Shown one piece after another: positions 1 through 7,282 of a stretch of 7,769 nucleotides of DNA. A program made the translations under genes and the position numbers. This DNA is from Actinomycetes bacterium (GTDB lineage Bacteria > Actinomycetota > Actinomycetes > Actinomycetales > Microbacteriaceae): NCBI GenBank assembly GCA_023390155.1, contig JAEWDJ010000474.1, positions 1 to 7,769 of the forward strand. The letters are read 5' to 3'. The stretch's first letter is position 1. Every line of letters starts with the position of its first letter. The notes beneath the pieces are model-generated. The model was not told where the DNA came from. It worked only from the letters and a program-made list of their open reading frames with translations, and searched no databases.

Positions 1-1110
1 GAGAAGCTGTGGACGCGGGATGGGCGTCCGGCGCGCGGCGATCGGGATGCGCGGGAGCGTGAGCTGCGGTCCGATGCGGAGATCGAGCGTTCGCGCGAGC
101 TTCGGTCGGTGCGGGCGCGGCACGACGACCCGGACCTCCCGGACGACGTCGTCGCACGGGACCTCCCGGGTGAGGCGCGCGTCGAGCTGAAGACGCTGAG
201 CAAGGACAACGCGGAGTGGGTCGCGCGTCACCTGGTGATGGCATCCCGGCTCATCGAGATCGACCCCGAGCTGGCCCACCGGCACGCGACCTCGGCGGCT
301 CGGCGAGCCGGGCGCATCGGGGTGGTTCGCGAGACGCTGGCGATCACCGCATATGCGACCGGAGACTTCGCTCTCGCGCTGCGGGAGCTGCGAACCTACC
401 GGCGGATTTCCGGATCCAATGACCAGGTCCCGCTGATGGTGGACAGCGAGCGGGGCGTCGGGCGTCCGGACCGGGCGCTGGAGCTCGGGCGGTCGGTCGA
501 GCGTGCGTCTCTGCCGGCCGACGTGCAGGTCGCGCTCGCGATCGCGATGTCGGGCGCGCGACTCGACCTGGGGCAGCCGGAGGCGGCCCTCGCCGAGCTC
601 GAGATCCCGCAGCTGGACCCGAACCGGGCGTTCAGCTGGAGCCCCGACCTCTTCCACGCGTATGCCGAGGTGCTCGAGGAGCTCGGGCGGGACGAGCAGG
701 CGGAATCATGGCGCGAGCGAGCGCTGCGTGCCGAGGCTGCGCTGGCCGAAGCGCTGGCGGTCGACGAGCACGAGACCATCCACGTCATCGAAGAGGAGAT
801 CTTCCTCGACCCGGGCGACGCCTCTGCGGCCGCGCTCGAGGCGGAGGTCGACGAGCTGCTCGCGGATGACGACGTGGAGTCTCCGGACGAGGCCGACGCC
901 GGCGGCGAGTCGGCCGACCAGTCCGAAGAGGCTGCCGCGGACGAGGTTTCGGGCGGAGAGCCCGAGGAGATGGCTGCGGGCGCCGTCGCTGAACCGGAGG
1001 ATGACGAGCACACGGAGGACGCGCAGGTCGAGCCCGTGGCCGACGCTGGCGTCGCCACTCCCGAAGAGAAGGGCGAGCCCGACGATGGCGCTGTTCCGAC
1101 GGAGCGCTGA
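1..1110 (+). CDS. TPR-like repeat protein with acidic C-terminal tail (5' partial)
   Basis: The frame is open from base 1 and ends at TGA 1108-1110, so the start lies upstream; 369 codons are visible. The first ~50 visible residues are Arg/Asp-rich and probably disordered. Visible residues ~68-250 are helical and alanine/leucine-rich, with TPR-like spacing (for example AYATGDFALALREL and HAYAEVLEELGRDEQAESW), suggesting an alpha-solenoid that binds a partner protein. From about residue 263 to the end the protein is strongly acidic (Glu/Asp/Ala/Gly), very likely disordered. The 3' end overlaps the HAD phosphatase gene by 26 bp, so the two are co-transcribed and probably translationally coupled. 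In mycobacteria the TPR-type Rv1691 precedes Rv1692 in the same way; this comparison is from memory. Function is unknown and no enzymatic motif is visible. The cytoplasmic scaffold role is inference. Confidence 0.8.
   Translation, partial: EKLWTRDGRPARGDRDARERELRSDAEIERSRELRSVRARHDDPDLPDDVVARDLPGEARVELKTLSKDNAEWVARHLVMASRLIEIDPELAHRHATSAARRAGRIGVVRETLAITAYATGDFALALRELRTYRRISGSNDQVPLMVDSERGVGRPDRALELGRSVERASLPADVQVALAIAMSGARLDLGQPEAALAELEIPQLDPNRAFSWSPDLFHAYAEVLEELGRDEQAESWRERALRAEAALAEALAVDEHETIHVIEEEIFLDPGDASAAALEAEVDELLADDDVESPDEADAGGESADQSEEAAADEVSGGEPEEMAAGAVAEPEDDEHTEDAQVEPVADAGVATPEEKGEPDDGAVPTER
1066..1073 (+). promoter_or_regulatory. Ribosome binding site of the HAD phosphatase gene
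   Basis: GAGAAGGG lies inside the TPR coding tail, 11 nt before ATG 1085. It supports ATG 1085 as the true start, although the open frame extends much further upstream. It is the clearest Shine-Dalgarno-like site among the gene starts in the window. Confidence 0.6.
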
Positions 1111-2104
1111 GCCGGTGACGCCGCTCGACGGGGTGGATCTCGTGCTGGCCGACCTGGACGGGGTCGTCTACAAAGGGCCCGACGCCATCCCGCACGCGGT
1201 CGAGAGCCTGAACGCCGCTGCCGAAACCGTGCGAGTCGGTTACATCACCAACAACGCGTCCCGGACAGACGCGTCGGTCGCGACGCACCTCAGCGAGCTC
1301 GGGCTGCACGTTCAGCCGAGCGATGTGGTGACCTCGCCGCAGGCTGCGGTGCGACTCATGAGCGCGCATGTCGAGCCGGGGGCGACCATCCTCGTGATCG
1401 GTGGGGACGGGCTGGTCGACGAGGTGGAGAAGGGCGGCTTCACTGTCACCCGCTCCGCCGACGACGACCCGGCCGCCGTCATCCAGGGCTTCTCGCCCGA
1501 GATCGGGTGGACGCAGCTGGCGGAGGCGGCGTTCGCGCTGCAGGGGCGGTCGGAGGCCGAGCGTCCGTGGATAGCGACCAACACCGACTGGACGATCCCG
1601 GTCGCCCGTGGGATCGCGCCGGGCAATGGGACGCTCGTGTCCGCCGTGCATACCGCAGCTGGGCGACTCCCGCTCGTCGCAGGCAAGCCCGAAGTGGCGA
1701 TCTTCGAGGAGGCGATCGCGCGATTCGGCGCGAGCAAGCCCCTTTTCATCGGGGACCGGCTCGACACCGACATCCTCGGTGCGAACCGCGCCGGCATCGA
1801 GTCCGTGCTCGTGCTGACGGGAATCGACCGTGCCAAGCAGCTCATCGCCGCGGACGCGGACGCTCGGCCGACGTACATCCTGGGCGATCTGCGCGAGCTG
1901 GCCCAGCCGTATCCCGTCGCCAAGACGGCTCGGGATGGGGCGGTGACGGTCGGGGAGGCGACTGTCGCGATCGAGGGCAACGATGTCGTCATCCGTGCAG
2001 AAGGGTCCGACGAGCTGAATCTGCTGCGCGCGGCCTGCGCCGCCATCTGGAGTTCGGGGCGGGCGATCTACGGACTCGAGGTGCCCGAGCGGCTCTACTC
2101 CTGA
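1085..2104 (+). CDS. HAD-IIA (NagD-like) phosphatase, probable glycerol-3-phosphate phosphatase
   Basis: 339 aa, cytoplasmic. The HAD motifs are in order: I at residues 21-26 (LADLDG; D23 nucleophile, D25 acid/base), II at 54-58 (ITNNA, the HAD-IIA form), III lysine K201 (AGKPE), and IV at 223-229 (GDRLDTD; Mg2+-binding acids). The cap lies between motifs II and III, as in subclass IIA. The last ~60 residues, after the HAD fold, contain SDELNLLRAACAAIWSSG. The mycobacterial relative Rv1692 is reported as a glycerol-3-phosphate phosphatase and, as I recall, carries a degenerate GNAT-like C-terminal region; this tail may be the equivalent. The open frame runs upstream to 503, but ATG 1085 is chosen because the HAD fold begins just after it and an RBS precedes it. 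It overlaps the TPR gene by 26 bp and menC, tail to tail, by 10 bp. The exact substrate is inference. Confidence 0.88.
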   Translation: MALFRRSAEPVTPLDGVDLVLADLDGVVYKGPDAIPHAVESLNAAAETVRVGYITNNASRTDASVATHLSELGLHVQPSDVVTSPQAAVRLMSAHVEPGATILVIGGDGLVDEVEKGGFTVTRSADDDPAAVIQGFSPEIGWTQLAEAAFALQGRSEAERPWIATNTDWTIPVARGIAPGNGTLVSAVHTAAGRLPLVAGKPEVAIFEEAIARFGASKPLFIGDRLDTDILGANRAGIESVLVLTGIDRAKQLIAADADARPTYILGDLRELAQPYPVAKTARDGAVTVGEATVAIEGNDVVIRAEGSDELNLLRAACAAIWSSGRAIYGLEVPERLYS

Positions 2105-3096
2105 CCGTCGCCCTCGCGCTCCACCAGGATGCGATGGCAGCGTCGCACGCGGTCCAGCCACCAGTCGCGCCGGTCGTCGGGAGCGGCGAGCGCGTCGAGG
2201 CGTGAGACGCTGACGGTGGGACGGACGACGGGGATCGAGCCGTCGACCGGCACCAGCGGCTCCTCGGCGACGTCCTGCACGAACATGGCCACGGTTCCCA
2301 GCCCGCAATCGAAGTCGAGGTCGGGCACCGCGGCGGCGAGATGCGCTCCCATGGCGATGCCCACCGAGGTGTCGATGGCACTGGACACGACGACGGGGAG
2401 GCCCGCTTCGGCGACGATCCGGAGCGCCGAATGGATGCCACCGAGCGGCTGCGCCTTGACGATCAGGAGGTCGGCGGCGCCCGCGCGCGCCACGGCGAGC
2501 GGGTCCTCGGCCTTGCGCACGCTCTCATCGGCGGCGATCGGGATTCCCATGTACTTCGTCCGGCGCCGGATCTCGGCGAGCTCATCGACGGTCGCGCAGG
2601 GCTGCTCGACGTACTCGAGGTCGAAGGGGGCGAGCGCGTGGATGGCGTGCTCGGCCTCATCCACGTTCCAGCGGGTGTTGGCGTCGACGCGGATGCGGCC
2701 CTCGGGACCGAGGCGGTCGCGGACGGCGCTCACGCGGGCGACGTCGTCGGCGAGAGACTGCCCCGGTTCGGCGACTTTGACCTTCGCCGTGCGGGCGCCC
2801 GGGTAGCGGTCCAGGACCGCATCCACCTGGGCGGCCGGCACCGCGGGCACGGTGGCGTTGACGGGGATGCGGTCCCGGAGCGCGGGTGGGGCTGGGTGCC
2901 AGCCGAAGTCGACGGCGGCCTGGAGCCACGAGGCGGCTTCGGCGTCGTCGTACTCCACGAACGGCGAGAACTCGGTCCAGCCCTCCGGCCCTTCGAGGAG
3001 GACGGCCTCGCGGACGGTGATGCCGCGGAAGCGGGAGGTCATCGGCACGCTCACCACGCGCGCCGTCCTCAACAGGTCGGGGAGCTCGGGCACCAT
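2095..3096 (-). CDS. menC: o-Succinylbenzoate synthase
   Basis: 333 aa, cytoplasmic. It dehydrates SHCHC to o-succinylbenzoate in menaquinone synthesis. It is an enolase-superfamily protein: an N-terminal capping domain (residues ~10-75, including FSPFVEYDD) is followed by the TIM barrel. The catalytic set is complete: KVK at 105-107 (K107 base), metal ligands D138 (RVDAN), E164 (YVEQP) and D190 (AADES), and the second catalytic lysine K214 (LIVKAQPLGG). The DES and KAQPLGG contexts favour OSB synthase over other muconate-lactonising relatives. ATG 3096 is preferred to the upstream in-frame start at 3165, because the longer form would run through the divergent menB promoter and add 23 unusual residues (CIKPTVGRHRADRACKTW). 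No well-spaced Shine-Dalgarno is present; a -10-like hexamer 6 nt upstream suggests a leaderless mRNA. It is divergent from menB. Confidence 0.95.
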   Translation of the reverse strand: MVPELPDLLRTARVVSVPMTSRFRGITVREAVLLEGPEGWTEFSPFVEYDDAEAASWLQAAVDFGWHPAPPALRDRIPVNATVPAVPAAQVDAVLDRYPGARTAKVKVAEPGQSLADDVARVSAVRDRLGPEGRIRVDANTRWNVDEAEHAIHALAPFDLEYVEQPCATVDELAEIRRRTKYMGIPIAADESVRKAEDPLAVARAGAADLLIVKAQPLGGIHSALRIVAEAGLPVVVSSAIDTSVGIAMGAHLAAAVPDLDFDCGLGTVAMFVQDVAEEPLVPVDGSIPVVRPTVSVSRLDALAAPDDRRDWWLDRVRRCHRILVEREGDGQE

Positions 3097-3102
3097 TCCC
3101 CA

Positions 3103-3108
3103 AGTTTT
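3103..3108 (-). promoter_or_regulatory. Putative -10 box of leaderless menC promoter
   Basis: Read on the minus strand, the hexamer AAAACT ends 6 nt before ATG 3096, so transcription would begin at or next to the A of the start codon. It departs from TANNNT only at the first base. No convincing -35 box is visible. The G-run directly before the ATG (TTGGGGA) is too close to act as a normal Shine-Dalgarno. Confidence 0.4.
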
Positions 3109-3140
3109 GCATGCCCGATCCGCGCGGTGGCGGCCGACCG

Positions 3141-3146
3141 TAGGCT
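3141..3146 (+). promoter_or_regulatory. -10 box of leaderless menB promoter
   Basis: TAGGCT fits TANNNT and is separated from ATG 3153 by 6 nt (TGATGC), so the predicted transcription start is the A of the ATG. No Shine-Dalgarno precedes menB, which agrees with a leaderless message. The -35 region (about 3118-3123) does not match a consensus. It lies back to back with the menC promoter in a 56-bp gap. Confidence 0.6.
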
Positions 3147-3152
3147 TGATGC

Positions 3153-4064
3153 ATGGCAGCGGCAATCTCAGAGATCTTCGATCCGACGCAGTGGGTGGAG
3201 GCGCCCGGCTTCGGGGGGCTCACCGACATCACGTACCACCACGACGTGTCCGGGCGGATCGCGCGCGTGGCGTTCAACCGACCCGAGGTGCGCAACGCGT
3301 TCCGGCCGCACACGGTGGACGAGCTCTACGCGGCGCTCGAGGATGCCCGCACCAATTCCCGCATCGGCGTCGTGCTCCTCACCGGCAACGGCCCGAGCCC
3401 GAAAGACGGCGGGTGGGCGTTCTGCTCGGGGGGCGACCAGCGGATCCGCGGGCGCGACGGGTACAAGTACGCCGAGGGGGAGACGGCCGCCGGAATCGAC
3501 GCCGCCCGGAGCGGCCGCCTGCACATCCTCGAGGTGCAGCGGCTGATCCGGTTCATGCCGAAGGTCGTCATCGCCGTCGTGCCCGGCTGGGCGGCGGGCG
3601 GCGGCCACTCGCTGCACGTCGTCTGCGACCTGTCGATCGCGAGCGCCGAGCACGGCAGGTTCAAGCAGACGGATGCCGACGTGGGATCGTTCGACGCGGG
3701 GTACGGCAGCGCGTACTTCGCTCGGCAGGTGGGGCAGAAGTTCGGGCGGGAGGTCTTCTTCCTCGCCCGCGAGTATTCCGCGCAGCGGGCATACGAGATG
3801 GGTGCCGTGAACGCCGTCGTCCCGCACGCCGAGCTGGAGTCGACGGCCCTGGAGTGGGCACGCGAGATCCTCACCAAGTCGCCGACCGCCATCCGGATGC
3901 TGAAGTTCGCCTTCAACGCAGTGGACGACGGGCTGGTGGGCCAGCAGGTGTTCGCGGGGGAGGCGACGCGGCTGGCGTATGGGACGGACGAGGCGGTGGA
4001 GGGGCGGGACGCGTTCCTCGAGAAGCGGGAGCCGGACTGGTCGCCGTTCCCGTGGCAGTACTGA
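3153..4064 (+). CDS. menB: 1,4-Dihydroxy-2-naphthoyl-CoA synthase
   Basis: 303 aa, cytoplasmic crotonase-fold enzyme that closes the ring of OSB-CoA by a Dieckmann-type condensation to give DHNA-CoA. Oxyanion-hole segments are at residues 91-97 (CSGGDQR) and 145-155 (GWAAGGGHSLH). The MenB-specific segment QTDADVGSFDAGYGS is at 172-186. By alignment in my head with M. tuberculosis MenB (D185, S190, D192, Y287), the active-site residues are D174, S179, D181 and Y276. The C-terminus (WSPFPWQY) is typical of actinobacterial MenB. Length is close to the ~310 aa of that group. The start follows a -10 box by 6 nt, so translation is probably leaderless. An out-of-frame ATG at 3149 is not used. It is the first gene of a likely menB-menE transcript; menE follows after 40 nt. 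Confidence 0.97.
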   Translation: MAAAISEIFDPTQWVEAPGFGGLTDITYHHDVSGRIARVAFNRPEVRNAFRPHTVDELYAALEDARTNSRIGVVLLTGNGPSPKDGGWAFCSGGDQRIRGRDGYKYAEGETAAGIDAARSGRLHILEVQRLIRFMPKVVIAVVPGWAAGGGHSLHVVCDLSIASAEHGRFKQTDADVGSFDAGYGSAYFARQVGQKFGREVFFLAREYSAQRAYEMGAVNAVVPHAELESTALEWAREILTKSPTAIRMLKFAFNAVDDGLVGQQVFAGEATRLAYGTDEAVEGRDAFLEKREPDWSPFPWQY

Positions 4065-4104
4065 ACGGGATGTCATCGGCGGTGCGGCGAGTGGGCAGGG
4101 CGGC

Positions 4105-5352
<1,248 letters not shown>

Positions 5353-5362
5353 CCGATGTTTG

Positions 5363-5368
5363 TAAGAT
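5363..5368 (+). promoter_or_regulatory. -10 box of internal menA promoter
   Basis: TAAGAT lies in the 26-nt gap between menE and menA. Seven nt (TCGCACT) separate it from GTG 5376, which is immediately followed in frame by ATG 5379. Transcription is predicted at 5375-5376, so the mRNA would be leaderless from the GTG or have a 3-4 nt leader before the ATG. No Shine-Dalgarno is visible, so menA probably has its own promoter besides readthrough from menBE. Confidence 0.55.
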
Positions 5369-5378
5369 TCGCACTGTG

Positions 5379-6365
5379 ATGAGTCAGAACAAGCCACGGA
5401 TGCAGAGGATGGCGCCGCCCCAGGCCCGCGGACCGCGCGGAGGCAAGAGCGGACGACCGGGTGCGGCCCAGGCGACCGCGGCGCGGCCGGCGACCGCCGC
5501 CGACTGGATCGCGGGCGCGCGACTGCGGACGCTCCCGCTGGCCATCGCGCCGGTGCTCATCGGTGTCGGCGCAGCGAAGGTCGCCGAGGAGCCGGGCGTC
5601 TGGCATCCCGTGCGCTCGCTGCTCTGCCTCGCCGTGGCAGTGCTGCTGCAGATCGGCGTGAACTACGCCAACGACTACTCGGACGGCATCCGCGGGACGG
5701 ATGAGTACCGGGTGGGTCCCGGGCGTCTCACCGGCTCGGGCAAGGCGGCGCCGAAGAAGGTGCTCACGGTGGCGCTGGTGTTCTTCGGGCTGGCGGCGGT
5801 CGCCGGCCTGATCCTGGTGGTCCTGACACAGCACTGGTGGGTGCTGCTCGTCGGGGCGGCCGCGATCGCCGCGGCCTGGTTCTATACGGGCGGCAAGCGG
5901 CCGTACGGGTACTACGGGCTGGGCGAGGTCTTCGTCTTCGTGTTCTTCTGGCTCGTCGCGACGGCGGGCACGACCTTCATGCTCGCCGGGACCGTCAACC
6001 AGGAAGCCTGGTACGGGGGCGTCGCCGCCGGCCTGATCGCCTGTGCGGTACTGATGGTCAACAACATCCGCGACATCGGGCCGGACAAGGCGGCGCGCAA
6101 GCGCACCCTCGCGGTCCTGATCGGGAACGTGGCGTCGCGGATCGTGTTCTGCGTGCTGCTGCTGGTGCCGTTCGGGATCGTCGCCCTGCTGGCGCTCTTC
6201 TACCCGATCGCGTGGTTCGGGATGTTCGCTCTGCTCGCAGCACTTCCCGCCTGCGTCATCACGCTGTTCGCGAAGACCTCGCGCGAACTCATCACGGCGT
6301 TGCAGCTCACGAGCATCACCGGGCTGCTGGTCGGGATCGCACTGGGAGTGGCGTTCGCGTTCTGA
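5379..6365 (+). CDS. menA: 1,4-Dihydroxy-2-naphthoate polyprenyltransferase
   Basis: 328 aa, integral membrane UbiA-family enzyme that attaches the polyprenyl chain to DHNA with loss of CO2, giving demethylmenaquinone. The first Asp-rich motif is at residues 95-102 (NYANDYSD) and the second at 228-236 (NNIRDIGPD); both bind Mg2+-diphosphate. ADWIAGARLRTLPLAIAPVLIG at 41-62 is the usual MenA opening helix. About eight or nine hydrophobic helices follow, ending at the very C-terminus. Residues 1-40 form an extra Arg/Lys/Gly/Pro/Ala-rich basic tail, likely cytosolic and disordered. The start could equally be GTG 5376, one codon earlier, which fits the -10 box better; either is leaderless or nearly so. 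It lies 26 nt after menE and converges with the DUF4229 gene. Confidence 0.95.
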   Translation: MSQNKPRMQRMAPPQARGPRGGKSGRPGAAQATAARPATAADWIAGARLRTLPLAIAPVLIGVGAAKVAEEPGVWHPVRSLLCLAVAVLLQIGVNYANDYSDGIRGTDEYRVGPGRLTGSGKAAPKKVLTVALVFFGLAAVAGLILVVLTQHWWVLLVGAAAIAAAWFYTGGKRPYGYYGLGEVFVFVFFWLVATAGTTFMLAGTVNQEAWYGGVAAGLIACAVLMVNNIRDIGPDKAARKRTLAVLIGNVASRIVFCVLLLVPFGIVALLALFYPIAWFGMFALLAALPACVITLFAKTSRELITALQLTSITGLLVGIALGVAFAF

Positions 6366-6370
6366 GCGCT

Positions 6371-6394
6371 CGCCGGGTCGGGGCGGTGCCGGCG
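6371..6394. terminator. Possible GC-rich hairpin after menA
   Basis: CGCCGG (6371-6376) can pair with CCGGCG (6389-6394) around a 12-nt loop, starting 5 nt after the menA stop. There is no T-tract, so this is at best a weak or factor-assisted terminator. Such short GC stems arise easily by chance at this base composition. Confidence 0.2.
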
Positions 6395-6403
6395 GCCGGA
6401 CGA

Positions 6404-6584
6404 GGGGAAGCGCCGGTGGTGCGTTCGGTAGCCAGAGCGTGAGCAATTGAGGGGAGCGCCGGCGGTGCGTTCGGCGGTCGGGCCGTGTGCGACGGGGAGC
6501 GCCCGCAGCGCGCTCGGCGGTCAGGCCGTCGGCGACTTCGGGGGAGCGCCGGTGGTGCCGTCCGCCGTGACGTCCGTGTGGGCG
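6404..6584. repeat. Degenerate 43-47 bp tandem repeat, four units
   Basis: Units begin at 6404, 6451, 6494 and 6541 (steps 47, 43, 47). Each opens with GGGGAGCGCC or a near copy (unit 1 has one extra A), usually followed by GGYGGTGC, then a TTCGG- or CTCGG-like part in units 1-3 and a GCCGT- or CCGTG-like part in units 2-4. Units 1 and 2 lie between menA and the DUF4229 gene. Unit 3 crosses the DUF4229 stop, and unit 4 encodes part of its C-terminal tail. Steps are not multiples of three, so the array is not a conserved peptide repeat. There are no unique spacers, so it is not CRISPR. Its role is unknown. Confidence 0.55.
6497..6515. terminator. Possible hairpin downstream of the DUF4229 gene
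   Basis: GAGCGC (6497-6502) can pair with GCGCTC (6510-6515) around a 7-nt loop, inside repeat unit 3 and 5 bp beyond the DUF4229 stop on the minus strand. No T-tract follows. It may serve either convergent transcript or neither. Confidence 0.2.
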
Positions 6585-6886
6585 TCGGCGGTGCCACCTG
6601 TGGCGGCGTGCGGGGTGGACTCCGGTGTGGCGTCGACCGCTGCGTCCTCGGCCTCGTCGTCGGCGGAGACGGCGGGCTTGTCGCGGTGGCGGACGTCGTA
6701 GAGCTCGGACGAGACCGCGTTGCGGGGCTTGCTCAGGAAGATGTACGAGAGGCAGAGGCCGATGAGGGCGGCGGCGATCACCGAGATCCACCAGACGATG
6801 CCCAGAAGGAGCAGGAGGGCGAGCGGGATCGCGAACACCAGGAGACGCAGGACGGTGTAGGTCAACCAGGAGGGAATCCGCTTCAC
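6521..6886 (-). CDS. DUF4229-type small membrane protein
   Basis: 121 aa from a GTG start. Residues ~8-30 and ~31-51 form two adjacent hydrophobic helices (VLRLLVFAIPLALLLLLGI, then WWISVIAAALIGLCLSYIFL), followed by KPRNAV and a cytosolic tail. The PSW...YTVLR opening and the LSYIFL-KPR end match DUF4229, a family found in actinobacteria. The tail from ~73 on is rich in Ala/Asp/Thr/Pro, low in complexity, and its last ~20 residues lie in a tandem repeat. GTG 6886 is preferred because a -10-like TAAGCT lies 6 nt upstream and no other start precedes the hydrophobic part. GGGAGG abuts the GTG and is too close for a standard Shine-Dalgarno. It is convergent with menA and divergent from the PLDc_N gene. 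Function is unknown; a link to membrane quinone metabolism is suggested only by position. Confidence 0.85.
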   Translation of the reverse strand: MKRIPSWLTYTVLRLLVFAIPLALLLLLGIVWWISVIAAALIGLCLSYIFLSKPRNAVSSELYDVRHRDKPAVSADDEAEDAAVDATPESTPHAATGGTADAHTDVTADGTTGAPPKSPTA

Positions 6887-6892
6887 CCTCCC

Positions 6893-6898
6893 AGCTTA
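6893..6898 (-). promoter_or_regulatory. -10 box of leaderless DUF4229 promoter
   Basis: On the minus strand, TAAGCT is followed by 6 nt (GGGAGG) and GTG 6886, placing the transcription start on the G of the start codon. Its expected -35 position (about 6916-6921) falls on the -10 box of the divergent gene. Confidence 0.5.
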
Positions 6899-6916
6899 GA
6901 GACGGACTCTGAGAGT

Positions 6917-6922
6917 TACGAT
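6917..6922 (+). promoter_or_regulatory. -10 box of leaderless PLDc_N-menD promoter
   Basis: TACGAT is followed by 6 nt (TGACCC) and ATG 6929, so transcription should begin on the A of the start codon. There is no Shine-Dalgarno. The expected -35 position (about 6894-6899) overlaps the -10 box of the divergent DUF4229 promoter, so both can hardly be occupied at once. Confidence 0.6.
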
Positions 6923-6928
6923 TGACCC

Positions 6929-7282
6929 ATGGTTCGCCTCTGGATAGTCCTCGGCGTCGCTGCCGCGGTCTTCTACATCTATTCGGTGGTGGACTGCGCG
7001 CTCTTCGATCGATCCCGGGTGCGTGGCCTTGCCAAGCCGATCTGGCTGCTCATCATCATCCTGTTCCCCGTCATCGGCGGGATCCTCTGGTTCCTCATCG
7101 GCCGGGGGAGGCGCAAAGCGGCCGAGCGCCGGACGATCGCACCCGATGACGACCCGGAGTTCCTCGGCAAGCTGAAGCTCGACCGGGACCAGGAGGAGCG
7201 CATCCGGCAGCTCGAGAAGGAGCTCGCCGAACTCGACGACAACGGACCCGACAGCGACCAACCCGGCCGACGGGATGGGTGA
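6929..7282 (+). CDS. PLDc_N-domain small membrane protein
   Basis: 117 aa. Helix 1 is at residues ~3-22 (LWIVLGVAAAVFYIYSVVDC) and helix 2 at ~38-58 (IWLLIIILFPVIGGILWFLIG). The VVDCALFDRSRVRGLAKPIWLL loop and the FPVIGGILWFLIGRGR segment are the hallmark of the Phospholipase_D-nuclease N-terminal domain (PF13396). Here it stands alone, with no phospholipase HKD motif. Residues ~80-103 are charged and heptad-like (LDRDQEERIRQLEKELAEL), suggesting a short coiled coil, followed by an acidic tail. The start is fixed by the -10 box 6 nt upstream. The stop overlaps the proposed menD start by 8 bp (ATGGGTGA), so menD probably depends on this transcript and may be translationally coupled. Its biochemical role is unknown; membrane anchoring or scaffolding is inference. 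Confidence 0.88.
   Translation: MVRLWIVLGVAAAVFYIYSVVDCALFDRSRVRGLAKPIWLLIIILFPVIGGILWFLIGRGRRKAAERRTIAPDDDPEFLGKLKLDRDQEERIRQLEKELAELDDNGPDSDQPGRRDG

Noticed and set aside
109..111. GTG 109 as the start of the TPR-like gene
   Set aside because: The frame is open to base 1 with charged composition that continues without a break, and no RBS or -10 box lies before 109.
785..2308. A 507-codon minus-strand open frame opposite the HAD gene and across the menC end
   Set aside because: Arg/Gly-rich composition, no recognisable motif, and it overlaps two well-supported genes.
3097..3165. A longer menC starting at 3165 on the minus strand
   Set aside because: It would overlap the menB start and its promoter, and the 23 added residues do not look like a MenC N-terminus; ATG 3096 fits the family and the -10 box.
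2341..3546. Plus-strand open frame across menC and the start of menB
   Set aside because: It is antisense to menC and then out of frame with menB; the translation is low-complexity Arg/Gly/Asp.
6404..6584. CRISPR array or REP-type element in the menA-DUF4229 gap
   Set aside because: Units are contiguous and degenerate, with no unique spacers of constant length and no neighbouring cas genes or transposase.
6447..6701. Small plus-strand open frame in the menA-DUF4229 gap (Gly/Ala/Val/Ser-rich)
   Set aside because: It consists of the tandem repeat and the antisense of the DUF4229 tail, and has no -10 box or Shine-Dalgarno at its start.
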